A stretch of DNA of 64,000 bases from DASVBE01 sp963770375 (GTDB lineage Bacteria > Actinomycetota > Actinomycetes > Streptosporangiales > Streptosporangiaceae), in contig CAVYPM010000010.1 of the NCBI GenBank assembly GCA_963770375.1, positions 124,001 through 188,000 of the forward strand, given 5' to 3'. This document shows positions 24,944 through 32,932 of the stretch, piece by piece; the first letter of the stretch is position 1, and each line of letters starts with the position of its first letter. The position numbers and the translations under genes were made by a program. A model generated the notes under the pieces. It saw only the letters and a program-made list of their open reading frames with translations, did not search any database and had not been told where the DNA came from.

Positions 24944-25897
24944 TCAGGGCTGAGCCAGCCGCATGTGCAGCCGGATCGTCGTACTACCTTGCCGGGTTCT
25001 GGTCTGGACCAGATCACACACCTGGTTGACCAGCCACAGGCCCTTGCCCCCTACCCCGTCCGCGGGCTGGAGCCGGCGCCCGGCCAGTGGGTCCATGATC
25101 TGGCCGGTGTCCTGCACCTGGCAGATGAGAGCCTTCGTGCTGCGCCAGACCTGGAGTGTCCCGCCGGCTCGGGTGTGGCGCAGCGTGTTGGCGGCCAGTT
25201 CGCTGATCGCCAGTACCAGGTCAGTCGTCCGCGACGCCGAGAGCCCGGCCTGCTCAGCAGCGCTGGCGACGAAGCTGCGGACCGGGCGCAGGTCGCTTTC
25301 GTAGTGCAGCTCCCCAGACCACGGGGGCGGAGGCGCCAGCAAGGGGTCGCAGTGCGCGGGGAGCGCGGCGGGATCCCGGTAGCTGGCGCTGGCCTGCTCC
25401 TTCCCGTCGCTCATGAGGTCCGGGTGGGTAGCTGCGGCGTCAGCGATGACCGACCGGGGCAGCGCCGTGGTGTCGTAAGGGCACAGAATCATCGCCGGAA
25501 TCTGGCGGAACGCCAGATTGACCAGCGACTCATGCCGTGCCGCTTCCTGCCGTTCCGCTGCCGACCGCCCGGGCCAGACCGGCTCGCTGACGCAGGTAAC
25601 CTCCCTGCCCTGGTACTGGGCCGCGAAGGCGAGAACCGCCGGGATGATCCGGGCCGGATTACGGCCCAGCGCGGTCATATCCATCCAGGTCACACGCGAC
25701 GATTCGGCCCCCAGATCCGCGCGCAGAAGGTCTGCGTTGCGGTCAGGAACGGCGACGAGCAGCGACTCATCGCGAGCCAGGCTGTCACGGATAAGGCCAC
25801 GCAGCGCCGGTGCGTAGCCGGGCCGTCCACGGTAGAGCACGGCCAGATGGCGGAAAGTGCGGCTGACGGCAGCCGGACCGGCCATCTCACCCTCCAT
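24944..25897 (-). CDS. MEDS-domain / HATPase anti-sigma regulatory protein
   Basis: A 317-residue two-domain protein. The N-terminal MEDS domain is at about residues 15-165 (FRHLAVLYRGRPGYAPALRGLIRDSL, VTWMDMTALGRNPARII, ICPYDTTALP). The C-terminal GHKL ATPase is at 200-315, with the N-box ELAANTLRHTRAGG, then VQDTGQIMDPL and GGKGLWLVNQVCDLV. MEDS-HATPase proteins are RsbW-like kinases/anti-sigma factors with a sensory front end. With the adjacent STAS gene and the PP2C phosphatase nearby it completes a partner-switching set; no sigma factor gene is in the window. Confidence 0.93.
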   Translation of the reverse strand: MEGEMAGPAAVSRTFRHLAVLYRGRPGYAPALRGLIRDSLARDESLLVAVPDRNADLLRADLGAESSRVTWMDMTALGRNPARIIPAVLAFAAQYQGREVTCVSEPVWPGRSAAERQEAARHESLVNLAFRQIPAMILCPYDTTALPRSVIADAAATHPDLMSDGKEQASASYRDPAALPAHCDPLLAPPPPWSGELHYESDLRPVRSFVASAAEQAGLSASRTTDLVLAISELAANTLRHTRAGGTLQVWRSTKALICQVQDTGQIMDPLAGRRLQPADGVGGKGLWLVNQVCDLVQTRTRQGSTTIRLHMRLAQP

Positions 25898-25927
25898 CCC
25901 GGAACCTGGACAAGGCCCGGGCGCACT

Positions 25928-25985
25928 GCCTGGCTGCGACTGGCGGCGGGCGCGCCGCCTGGCTGCGACTGGCGGCGGGCGCGCC
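25928..25985. repeat. Two tandem copies of a 29-bp unit
   Basis: Units 25928-25956 and 25957-25985 are identical, starting GCCTGGCTGCGACTGGCGGC. They lie just upstream of the MEDS-HATPase start, within its likely promoter region or 5' leader. Perfect identity suggests a recent duplication. The role is unknown. Confidence 0.85.
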
Positions 25986-26173
25986 GCCGTGTCCCATGTG
26001 CCCCTCGGTGGTCAGGTTATGCGCCAGCGGCCCCGTCAGGCCATCGTGACACTTCCTGTGCGGCAGAGTACGGCCCGGGCCCGCCCACCTCACCCCTTCC
26101 AGTCGGCCCGCTGGCCTGGCTGCTGTGCAACAGTGGCTTCGCTGACCAGGGCGTCCCGAGGAGATGAGCAGTC

Positions 26174-27159
26174 ATGACCGAGCCCGGCGATACCCGTGTG
26201 GCGGTCTACATCGACTTCGACAACATTGTGATCTCACGGTATGACCAGGTTCATGGCCGCGGCCAGTTCCAGCGTGACAAGGTGCGCGGGTTCAGCAGGG
26301 ACGGCAGGCTGGCCGATCCCGACACCGCGGACAAGATCCGGCGCGCCACGGTGGACGTCGGTGCGGTGATCGACTTCGCCTCGTCGTTTGGCACCCTGGT
26401 GCTGACCCGCGCCTATGCGGACTGGTCTGCCCCGGTGAACGCGGACTACCGGGGCCAGCTCGTCAGCCGCGCGGTGGACCTGGTGCAGCTCTTTCCCGCC
26501 GCCGCCTACGCTAAGAACGGTGCCGACATCCGGCTGGCCGTTGATGCGGTGGAGGACATGTTCCGCCTTCCGGACCTTACCCACGTGGTGATCGTGGCCG
26601 GGGATTCCGATTACATCGCCCTGGCTCAGCGGTGCCGGCGGCTGGGCCGTTACGTCGTGGGGGTCGGGGTCGCCGGATCGACCAGCAGGTCGCTGGCGGC
26701 GGCGTGCGACGAACTGGTCACCTACGATGCGCTTCCCGGCATCACCCCGGCCGGCGTCGCTGCGGCCGGCGCTCGCCGCCGCCCGCACCGGCGGACGGCG
26801 AACCAGCGGAACCGCAGGAGCCCGGCGACGCGCGGTCCGCACGGGGCACGCGGCGCACCAGGCAGCCAGTGGCCGCGGTGAGCGACGAGCCTGATCCCGA
26901 GCCCGAATACCCCCAGGAGCAGGCGACCAGGCTCCTTGAACGGGCGCTGCGGCTGGGCCAGGAAAAGGACGACGCGGACTGGCTGCACAGTTCGGCGGTG
27001 AAGAGCCAGATGAGACGCATGGACCCGTCCTTCAGCGAAAGGGCCCTGGGCTACCGCTCCTTCTCCGACTTCGTGAAGTCACGGGAGGCCGTTGCCGAAC
27101 TCGACGAAACAGACCCCGGGCGGCTCATCCGGCTCAACCCCGGCATGACCGCGCAGTAG
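26174..27159 (+). pseudogene. NYN-domain RNase-like protein with LOTUS/OST-HTH tail, split by a frame change
   Basis: The first frame (26174-26881, 235 residues) holds a NYN domain: VAVYIDFDNI at residues 9-18, then NGADIRLAVDAVEDMF and VVIVAGDSDYIALAQRCRRLG with the PIN-like acidic residues. The second frame, up to 27159, holds a C-terminal LOTUS-like domain (LHSSAVKSQMRRMDPSFSE, then LGYRSFSDFVKS). In other actinobacteria these domains are in one protein joined by a Pro/Ala/Glu-rich linker. Here the linker reads well in the second frame, so a one-base change near 26770 seems to split the gene. A GTGA overlap at 26878-26881 could still allow coupled translation as two proteins. Confidence 0.8.
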
Positions 27160-27249
27160 CCAGCTCCCGCAGCAGCATGCCCGTCAGGCACATAAGTCAG
27201 TGGCCGGGTCTGTGCGCGAGCTTTCTGGCAGGGTTCATTGCGGGCTGAC

Positions 27250-27846
27250 CTATCGTGAGCCAGCTGCAGGACTGGGCGCGCCTGCCGGTGCATCGGCCGG
27301 GGCCTGGGCGGCCAGCGGCTCCGGGTCTGCAGCGGCGGCCTGCGGCGTGCCGGCCTGCGAGGCGGCAGCGTCCCAGCGGCCGGACAGGCGCGGCCTGATC
27401 CGGCGGCGCTTGTCCGGGCTCACCTGATGGCCCTGGTCCGCGCTGGGGCCATTGCGGCTGCCCGGCGCGGGGCTGGCCAGCGCGCTGGCGGTGTCGGCGC
27501 GGGCGGTGTCGCGCTGGCCGATGAGGTCGTCGCGGTCCTTGCTGACAGCGGCGGTTTCCTGGCGGGACTGGGCGGTCTCGCGGCGGGACTGCCGGAGACC
27601 GCGCCGTGCCGCGCTGCCGCGGCGGGCGGTACGCCGCGCGCCGGCCAGCAGCAGCCACAGCCCGAACAGGCCGACGGCCCCGACCGCGATGCCGTACAGA
27701 AACACCGTGCCGGAGCCGTTTACGTGGTAGCCCAGGACCGAGAACCCGTGAGCGGCACCGTGCGCGCCACCTTCGTTGCCGAGAACCCCGGCCGCGCCGA
27801 CGACCACCGCGGCGACCACGATGATGAGCCCGAAAATGACCAGCAT
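27250..27846 (-). CDS. Small membrane protein with long charged, Ala-rich tail
   Basis: The protein is 198 residues from ATG 27846, with GGAG eight bases upstream; the frame stays open to 28122 but that part is promoter sequence. Two hydrophobic spans (LVIFGLIIVVAAVVVGAAGVLG and VFLYGIAVGAVGLFGLWLLLAGA, each given here in family-like form) flank a loop with GFSVLGYHVNGSGT. They are followed by a basic stretch RRTARRGSAARRGLRQSRRE and a possible coiled segment. The last 60 residues are Ala/Pro-rich. This arrangement recurs in actinobacteria but has no known role. It is divergent from a TetR gene. Confidence 0.78.
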   Translation of the reverse strand: MLVIFGLIIVVAAVVVGAAGVLGNEGGAHGAAHGFSVLGYHVNGSGTVFLYGIAVGAVGLFGLWLLLAGARRTARRGSAARRGLRQSRRETAQSRQETAAVSKDRDDLIGQRDTARADTASALASPAPGSRNGPSADQGHQVSPDKRRRIRPRLSGRWDAAASQAGTPQAAAADPEPLAAQAPADAPAGAPSPAAGSR

Positions 27847-27861
27847 GTCGACTCCATATGA

Positions 27862-27924
27862 TCTACACTGTAGACCTACAGCAGAACACGGCGGATTGAG
27901 CTGTGTCAACACCGTAGACCTACA
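27862..27924. promoter_or_regulatory. TetR-type operator cluster in divergent promoter
   Basis: TCTACACTGTAGA (27862-27874) is an inverted repeat with six-base arms around one base. TGTAGACCTACA (27869-27880) overlaps it, and CGTAGACCTACA (27913-27924) repeats it 44 bases on. The cluster separates the membrane-protein gene from the TetR gene that starts at 27995. The arrangement fits autoregulation by that TetR protein. Confidence 0.6.
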
Positions 27925-27947
27925 TGTTAGGCACACGGGAGCAGCTG

Positions 27948-27977
27948 GCTCCCATGACAGCAGCTCCCATGACAGCA
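27948..27977. repeat. Perfect tandem duplication of 15 bp before the TetR start
   Basis: GCTCCCATGACAGCA occurs at 27948-27962 and again at 27963-27977. It lies in the leader of the TetR gene, 18 bases ahead of the ATG. It may alter leader length or add an upstream ATG; no function can be assigned. Confidence 0.85.
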
Positions 27978-27994
27978 GAGAAGGGTGACTTGCG

Positions 27995-28723
27995 ATGATC
28001 CGACCGCAGCCCGGCCCCGTTGCCAGCGACAAGGCCACCCGCGAGGATGGCAAGGCCACCCGCGAGGATCGCAAGGTCACCCGGGACGTCGTCCTGGCGG
28101 CTGCGCTGGAGATCATCGACACCGACGGGGCCGATGGGCTGTCGATGCGGCGCCTCGCCCGTGCGCTGGGCCGCGACCCGATGATTCTTTACCGGCATGC
28201 GCCGAGCAAGGCCGCCCTGCTCGACGGCGTCGCTGAAATCGTGCTCGCGCAGCTCAGGGTCGACCCTGCCGACCCCGACTGGGCCGCCCAGCTGCGCACC
28301 GTCGCCCGCGACTACCGGGCGCTCGCGCTGACCCACCCGCGTGCGGTACCGATGCTCGTCACCCGCCCCCTGGCCACCCCGCTCGGGCTCCGCCCGCCCG
28401 GCACCCTGCGCCCGCTTGAGGACATCCTCACGCTGCTCACCCGCGCCGGATTCAGCGGACCTGAGGCCCTGCACATCTACCGTGCCCTGTTCGGGTTCCT
28501 GCACGGACACGTGCTCAACGAACTGCAGGAACTCGTCGAGAAACCCGAGGAAACCGACGACCTGCTGCGGCTGGGACTGCATCGGCTGCCGATCGGCGAA
28601 TTTCCCCTGATCCGCAGCCTCGCCCCCGTCCTGGCCCGCTACGACGGCGCCGCCGAACTCGAACGCGGCCTCGACATCCTCCTCACCGGACTCACCGCCA
28701 CACTGCCCGCCAGGAGCGGGTAA
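27995..28723 (+). CDS. TetR/AcrR-family transcriptional regulator
   Basis: A 242-residue protein. The HTH is at about residues 30-75: VTRDVVLAAALEIIDTDGADGLSMRRLARALGRDP, then LYRHAPSKAALLDGV. The C-terminal ligand domain continues to LDILLTGLTATLPARSG, resembling TetR C-terminal domains of tetracycline-repressor type. AAGGG precedes the ATG. The N-terminus carries a tandem repeat KATREDG/KATREDR encoded by a 21-bp duplication. It is divergent from the 198-residue membrane protein, with operator-like repeats between. Confidence 0.92.
   Translation: MIRPQPGPVASDKATREDGKATREDRKVTRDVVLAAALEIIDTDGADGLSMRRLARALGRDPMILYRHAPSKAALLDGVAEIVLAQLRVDPADPDWAAQLRTVARDYRALALTHPRAVPMLVTRPLATPLGLRPPGTLRPLEDILTLLTRAGFSGPEALHIYRALFGFLHGHVLNELQELVEKPEETDDLLRLGLHRLPIGEFPLIRSLAPVLARYDGAAELERGLDILLTGLTATLPARSG
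28031..28072 (+). repeat. In-frame 21-bp tandem duplication at the TetR N-terminus
   Basis: Units 28031-28051 and 28052-28072 differ at one base and encode KATREDG and KATREDR; a third, diverged unit follows as KVTRDVV. The duplication lengthens the arm before HTH helix 1 by seven residues without breaking the frame. Confidence 0.85.
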
Positions 28724-28889
28724 CCCACCACCGGTCGCCCAGGATCCGCCCGGCCAGGCCATCGCTGCTGCCGCACAGGCAGCCGCCAGCCACTGCCCCG
28801 TGTCACCTCCAGGGCCGCGTCGTGCCCGGCGAATCCCGGCACGCCGCCTCAGCGGAATGGCCTATGCAACAAAGCAAAAGAAGAGTAAT

Positions 28890-29111
28890 ATTTAGATTGT
28901 CGCTCCGGACCTCGGTGGCTCATTCCCTGAATATCAGCGGGTGAGCTGAAGGGCCGGAGTTCTGTTTTTGTACACGGAAACGGTGCAGGCAAGACGCCGC
29001 GGAGCGAAGAGGAGGGTGAAATTCCCCGGGAGAACCTTCTCCCACCGCGATCTATCCAGCATGACCGGCTACCGCGTACCTCACCTTGTTACTGACTAAA
29101 GGGAGTCGGTT
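28890..29111 (+). promoter_or_regulatory. Conserved leader element, copy A (upstream of the GlsB-like gene)
   Basis: An AT-rich patch (TAATATTTAGATT, 28887-28899) precedes GCTCCGGACC at 28902. The transcript would fold CTCCGG (28903-28908) with CCGGAG (28954-28959), with an inner GCTCA/TGAGC helix, followed by a T-run at 28965-28969. A second hairpin GGGAGA/TCTCCC lies at 29028-29043, followed by ACCGCGATCT and GACCGGCTACC, which are shared with copy B. The gene start is 29112. This looks like an attenuator-type 5' leader. I cannot match it to a known RNA family. Confidence 0.55.
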
Positions 29112-29420
29112 ATGGGCATTATTGCGTGGATTATCCTCGGCCTGGGAGCAGGCCTGATCGCCAACATGCTGATCCCCGGCAGGAGATCACAAGGGCTCAT
29201 CCTGACCTGCCTGATCGGCGTCGCCGGGGCACTGGCCGGCGGCTGGGTCGCCACGGAACTGTTCCACCTCCACCACCCGCTGAAGGGGTTCTTCAACCTG
29301 TCGACCTGGCTCACCGCCATCGCCGGGGCGGCTGTCCTGCTGCTGATCTTCCACCTGGTCACCAGCCAGTCCGGGCGAACCCGGCGGTCCGGCCGAGCCA
29401 GGCGGTACTCACACCGCTGA
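29112..29420 (+). CDS. GlsB/YeaQ/YmgE-family stress-response membrane protein
   Basis: A 102-residue protein with three hydrophobic spans and the family opening GIIAWIILGLGAGLIANMLIPGRRSQG. This is followed by LIGVAGALAGGWVATELF and a third span ending LIFHLV. The tail is basic. Members (transglycosylase-associated family) are small inner-membrane proteins linked to general and acid stress. GGGAG precedes the ATG by seven bases. The long conserved leader upstream suggests control by transcription attenuation. Confidence 0.9.
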   Translation: MGIIAWIILGLGAGLIANMLIPGRRSQGLILTCLIGVAGALAGGWVATELFHLHHPLKGFFNLSTWLTAIAGAAVLLLIFHLVTSQSGRTRRSGRARRYSHR

Positions 29421-30379
29421 CGCCTGCCCCGCAGTTGATGTCCGGCCTGCGCATCCCCGGGCACCTGGAACTCCCCCGGCCGCTGCGGCTGCTGGCCACC
29501 ATCGCGTGGAGCCTGACCGAGTCAGTCGTCGCCGGAACTGGCGTATCGGCCCTGTGGTTCCTGCGCGCACTGCCCGGGCTCGGGCTCAGCCTCCGCTTTG
29601 CCGCGCCGCAGGCCGGCCCGCCAAGCCGCGATTGCCCGGCCGGGCCCTGCGGGCAGGAAACCTACCTGCCCAGCATGTCACCGGGCCGACAGGCCCATCC
29701 GCCTGCCCGACGGCTTTCTCAGCGCCACCATGGGCCCCAGCTGCGCGGCATAGCGGAACGGGCTTTCAGCGTTAGTTTTTGGCAGAATTACGGCTCGCGG
29801 GCGCGGGCCGCCGCCGCCCGGCCGGAGGGCTGCGGCCCGGGGCCGGAGCTCGTATTTTCCTCAGCTGAACGGACTGCTTCCAGGGGCTCATGGCCGAAGG
29901 ACGGCCAGTACTGCTAGGAGCTGAAGGTGATCGAGGCGTTACTACCGAGTCGTGGCGGCCCGCCTTCCTTGCGCCCGCCCCGGCCCGTCACGGGAAGCAC
30001 CTGAGGATGGCTGGCGCCGGGGGTGCGACGCCGCTCGTCAAGAGCGGCCTCTTTGTCCGCCACGCCGGTGTTATCGCCTACGTGCGCGAAGCGCTGATTC
30101 TGCGATGGGGGCGTGTTAGCCCGGGTTCCCAGCGGCGGAGCCCGTGCTGCAGGGGTGGCCCAGCGAGATACGCTGGCCGCGCCCGCCGCCACGCGGTCAG
30201 CCATGCATACCGGGGAGGGGGATCGTGACCCGCGAAGAACGAGCGGAAGGGGCGGGAGCTTCGCCGCTCCTGCGTCACATGGCTCCGGTCGTCCAGGATG
30301 GCCTGGCTCGTCCAGCCCGCTGCGCGCTATGCGAGCCAGCCGGCCCCTGCCGGACGGGACTGCTGGGCTGGCTGCGCGG
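29421..30379. other. Long stretch with no firm gene; one weak open frame
   Basis: An open frame from ATG 29438 to 29917 begins MSGLRIPGHLELPRPLRLL and has one hydrophobic stretch (LLATIAWSLTESVVAGTGVSAL), but its second half looks random. A GC-rich hairpin pairs GGGCCGC (29805-29811) with GCGGCCC (29832-29838) and is followed by TTTT at 29854, possibly a terminator or a diverged relative of the leader element. Nothing else was recognised up to the ANTAR gene. Confidence 0.35.
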
Positions 30380-31135
30380 ATGATAGGTAGCCGGGCGGGA
30401 AGGATCTGGAGCCTGATCGCCGTCCAGGCGGCCCGGCGGGGCGGGCACGTGTCCGCCGCGGATGCGTGCGCGGCGGCCGTGGCCGCGGTCAGCGTCACTG
30501 GCGGCTGGCTGGCGGCGGCCGGCGATGGGGACGCCGTCCATCTGATATGGATTGCTGATGTGGTCAGCGATCAGCTCGCTGAGCTCCAGCTGACCCTGGG
30601 GGAAGGACCATCGCTGGATGCGTCCGCCTCCGGTGGGCCCGTTCTGGCCTCGGACCTTGGCACCGCGGAAGCCGCGCATCGCTGGCCGGCCTTCACACCC
30701 GCGGCATGTCAGGCCGGAGCCGGGGCGATCTTCGCGTTCCCGCTGCGGATCGGGGCGATCCGGGCCGGCGTGCTCGGCATGTACCGGACCCAGCCCGGCC
30801 CGCTCAGCACATCCCAGCTGGGCGACGCGCTGGTCTTCGCCGACACCGCGACTCTCCTGCTGCTTGACGCCCCCGGCCAGGCCGTGGGCGGCTCTGGGGC
30901 GGAGGCCGGTCCCGGCGGGCAGCCTGCGGACCTGGCACTGCACCGGGCCGAGATCGACCAGGCCACCGGGATGCTCACCGAGCAACTCGGAACCGGCATC
31001 GCGGACGCCTTCATACGGTTGCGGGCCTATGCTTACGTCAACGACCTCCGGCTGACCGATGTTGCCCGGGATATCGTCGCCCGCCGCCTGCGGCTGTACC
31101 CGGACCCCGGCCCGTCCCAGGATGGTGAATCGTGA
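30380..31135 (+). CDS. GAF-ANTAR domain protein
   Basis: The protein is 251 residues from ATG 30380 (the frame is open from 30113 but without family-like sequence). A GAF-like region spans about residues 30-165 (AADACAAAVAAVSVTGGWLAA, VSDQLAELQLTLGEGPSLDA, FAFPLRIGAIRAGVLGMYRTQPG). The C-terminal ANTAR domain spans 185-240 (HRAEIDQATGMLTEQLGTGIADAFIRLRAYAYVND and VARDIVARRLRL). ANTAR domains bind paired-hairpin RNA leaders and prevent termination. It is followed 84 bases later by a second GAF-ANTAR gene. Confidence 0.9.
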   Translation: MIGSRAGRIWSLIAVQAARRGGHVSAADACAAAVAAVSVTGGWLAAAGDGDAVHLIWIADVVSDQLAELQLTLGEGPSLDASASGGPVLASDLGTAEAAHRWPAFTPAACQAGAGAIFAFPLRIGAIRAGVLGMYRTQPGPLSTSQLGDALVFADTATLLLLDAPGQAVGGSGAEAGPGGQPADLALHRAEIDQATGMLTEQLGTGIADAFIRLRAYAYVNDLRLTDVARDIVARRLRLYPDPGPSQDGES

Positions 31136-31219
31136 AAACCCGCCCTGCGCCAGCGCACACACCGCCCTGCACGGGCTCCCGCGACCTGTACCTGCGGCGC
31201 TTCTAGGAGGGTGAGTGGG

Positions 31220-32005
31220 ATGGACGGGCAACTGCTGTCAGAAACTTTCGTCGAACTGACCGACACTATGATCGACGACTTCGACGTCATCGACTTCCTG
31301 CACGTGCTCACCGACCGCAGCGTTGCGCTTCTGGACGTCTCCGCCGCCGGGCTTCTGCTGGCCGACCCGCGTGGCGAGCTCCGTGTGGTAGCCGCCTCCA
31401 GCGAAGCAGCCCGTCTGCTGGAGCTGTTCCAGCTGCAGAACGACCAAGGTCCCTGCCTGGACTGTTTCCGGACCGGCCAGCCGGTGACCGCCGCCGACCT
31501 GGACGCCCAAACGCACCGCTGGCCCCGGTTCGCCACCGCCGCCCGGCAGGCCGGATTCGCCGCTGTGCAGGCCCTGCCGATGCGGCTTCGCGACCAGGTC
31601 ATCGGCGCGCTGAACCTGTTCCGCGCCACCCCAGGCGCCTTTGATCCCGCAGACGTGCGCATCGGCCAGGCCCTGGCGGACGTGGCCACCATCAGCCTGC
31701 TGCACGAGCGCAGCATGCGCCAGAGCGACACCCTCAATGAGCAACTGCAGACCGCGCTGAACAGCCGGGTCATCATCGAGCAAGCCAAAGGCAAGCTCGC
31801 CGAGCGGCTCGGCATCGACATGACCCAGGCATTCAGCCTCCTGCGCAGCGCCGCCCGCGACCGCAACCGGCGCCTGGCCGACCTGGCCCAGGCCTTCATC
31901 GACGGGACCGAACCGCTCACCGGCGACGCAGTGGCCAGGGCCCGGCTGCGGCCCGGCGGGCAGGTACGGCCCGCGCCCCAGCCCCGCTCGTGGCCCAGGC
32001 CGTGA
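31220..32005 (+). CDS. GAF-ANTAR domain protein
   Basis: The protein is 261 residues from ATG 31220, nine bases after AGGAGG; a GTG at 31211 is too close to that site. GAF domain at 20-165 (DFLHVLTDRSVALLDVSAAGLLLAD, QNDQGPCLDCFRTGQPV, LPMRLRDQVIGALNLFR). ANTAR at about 180-235 (LNSRVIIEQAKGKLAERLGIDMTQAFSLLRSAARDRNRRL). The VIIEQAKG motif is the classic ANTAR start. It probably acts as an RNA-binding antiterminator responding to a GAF ligand. The C-terminus is an Arg/Pro-rich tail. Confidence 0.93.
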   Translation: MDGQLLSETFVELTDTMIDDFDVIDFLHVLTDRSVALLDVSAAGLLLADPRGELRVVAASSEAARLLELFQLQNDQGPCLDCFRTGQPVTAADLDAQTHRWPRFATAARQAGFAAVQALPMRLRDQVIGALNLFRATPGAFDPADVRIGQALADVATISLLHERSMRQSDTLNEQLQTALNSRVIIEQAKGKLAERLGIDMTQAFSLLRSAARDRNRRLADLAQAFIDGTEPLTGDAVARARLRPGGQVRPAPQPRSWPRP

Positions 32006-32062
32006 CCGGCAAACAGAGTCCTCTCGCGCCGGCCCGTACCGACTAAGTGCAGGCCCGGAGCC

Positions 32063-32429
32063 GTGCCCCGCGGGCGCCGGTCCGCATGCGGTCACGCTGA
32101 TTATGCTCACGCCAAGGGGCACGGCGACGCTATGGCCGTGACCGCCAGCGGGAGCCGCGTGATCGCCAGCCCGGCCCGCCAGTCTCCGGCCGGCCTGTCG
32201 GCCTTGACCGCCGGCTGGCATCCCGCACGTCCTGACCCGTGGCCAGCAGCGGATTCAGCCAGCGGCACGGCCACCGGGACCGGGTCCCCAGATCCTCGGT
32301 CCCGGGCATTCCTTCATCCCTGGCCAGACGTGTGAAGAGCGCGAACATCGAGGCCAGCCTTTCCTCGCCGGCCTGCAGCATGACCTCTATCTCGTTAAGG
32401 ACCCGTTGCTCGCGGGCGGGCACGCTCAC
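32063..32429 (-). pseudogene. DUF3040 protein with two apparent frame changes
   Basis: The start (32429) gives SVPAREQRVLNEIEVMLQAGE and ASMFALFTRLARDEGMPGTE, the clear DUF3040 N-terminus. DUF3040 proteins then normally have a membrane span, but this frame turns Arg-rich and ends at 32130. Shifting frame gives LAITRLPLAVTAIA, and a second shift gives PLGVSIISVTACGPAP. Joined, these make a good transmembrane tail. So the gene appears to have two indels near 32300 and 32130. Function of the family is unknown. Confidence 0.65.
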
Positions 32430-32866
32430 CGTCCGGGTGGCGGCAGGGCGGCCCGGGGCCGGTCAGTGAACGCGTGGTGGCGGCGGTGGAACCCGACGGT
32501 CACCCCCGCCCGGAGGCGGCCCACAGCGGTAAGGGGCGGTTCGCCGCCGCCGGGGAACGGCGCCTTACCGTCATGGGACACGAAGCGCTGCGCGGATCTG
32601 AGAGCGGCGGGCTGAGCGGGCATGATAGGTGCTTCTCTCCAGTTGCTGCCATCGGCAGCCGGCGGGGCCCGCGGCTGCTGGCCTCCGGGGGCACAGCCGC
32701 CTCCCGGGGCCAGGACTCGCCCTGCCGTACGGCAGGTACGGCGCGAGCCGAGACGGCTGACACCCGGCTGGGCGGGCCGGGGCAGGAGGTGCTTTTCCAG
32801 CCAGGACAGCCCCATCACAGCAAGCAGCGCCAAAGGCACCAGGGCTAGCCCCGCAACGACGTTCAT
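32426..32866 (-). CDS. Possible small membrane protein (only the N-terminal span is convincing)
   Basis: From ATG 32866 the frame reads NVVAGLALVPLALLAVMGLSWLEKHLLPRP, a single span followed by a basic/Pro-rich patch, as in many short actinobacterial membrane proteins. The remaining 110 codons look like random GC-rich sequence and overlap the DUF3040 start by four bases, so the original stop may have been lost. It starts right after the GlsB-like fragment on the same strand. Confidence 0.4.
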   Translation of the reverse strand: MNVVAGLALVPLALLAVMGLSWLEKHLLPRPAQPGVSRLGSRRTCRTAGRVLAPGGGCAPGGQQPRAPPAADGSNWREAPIMPAQPAALRSAQRFVSHDGKAPFPGGGEPPLTAVGRLRAGVTVGFHRRHHAFTDRPRAALPPPGR

Positions 32867-32932
32867 GGCTTCCGATCGGCCCGCGGGCCTGTCCCAGGGC
32901 CGGCAACGATCCATGCGATAACCCCGATAACC
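32867..32932 (-). pseudogene. Truncated GlsB/YeaQ-like gene fragment
   Basis: Downstream of leader copy B the minus strand reads VIGVIAWIVAGPGTGPRADRKP and then stops at the start of the small membrane protein. The first half matches the GlsB family opening (GIIAWI.LGLGAGLIA). The remaining two spans are missing, so the gene has been cut down to about 20 codons while its leader is still recognisable. Confidence 0.6.

Noticed and set aside
24791..26167. 458-codon plus-strand open frame opposite the MEDS-HATPase and STAS genes
   Set aside because: It is antisense to well-supported genes, Pro/Arg-rich and motif-free. Long antisense frames are expected in GC-rich DNA.
27250..28122. 290-residue version of the 198-residue membrane protein
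   Set aside because: The extra N-terminal part is translated from the operator region and has no protein-like character. ATG 27846 has a ribosome site.
28902..29100. Leader element as a c-di-AMP (ydaO) riboswitch or classical ANTAR target
   Set aside because: The conserved core of ydaO RNAs could not be found, and the hairpin loops are not the six-base A-x-x-G loops of ANTAR targets.
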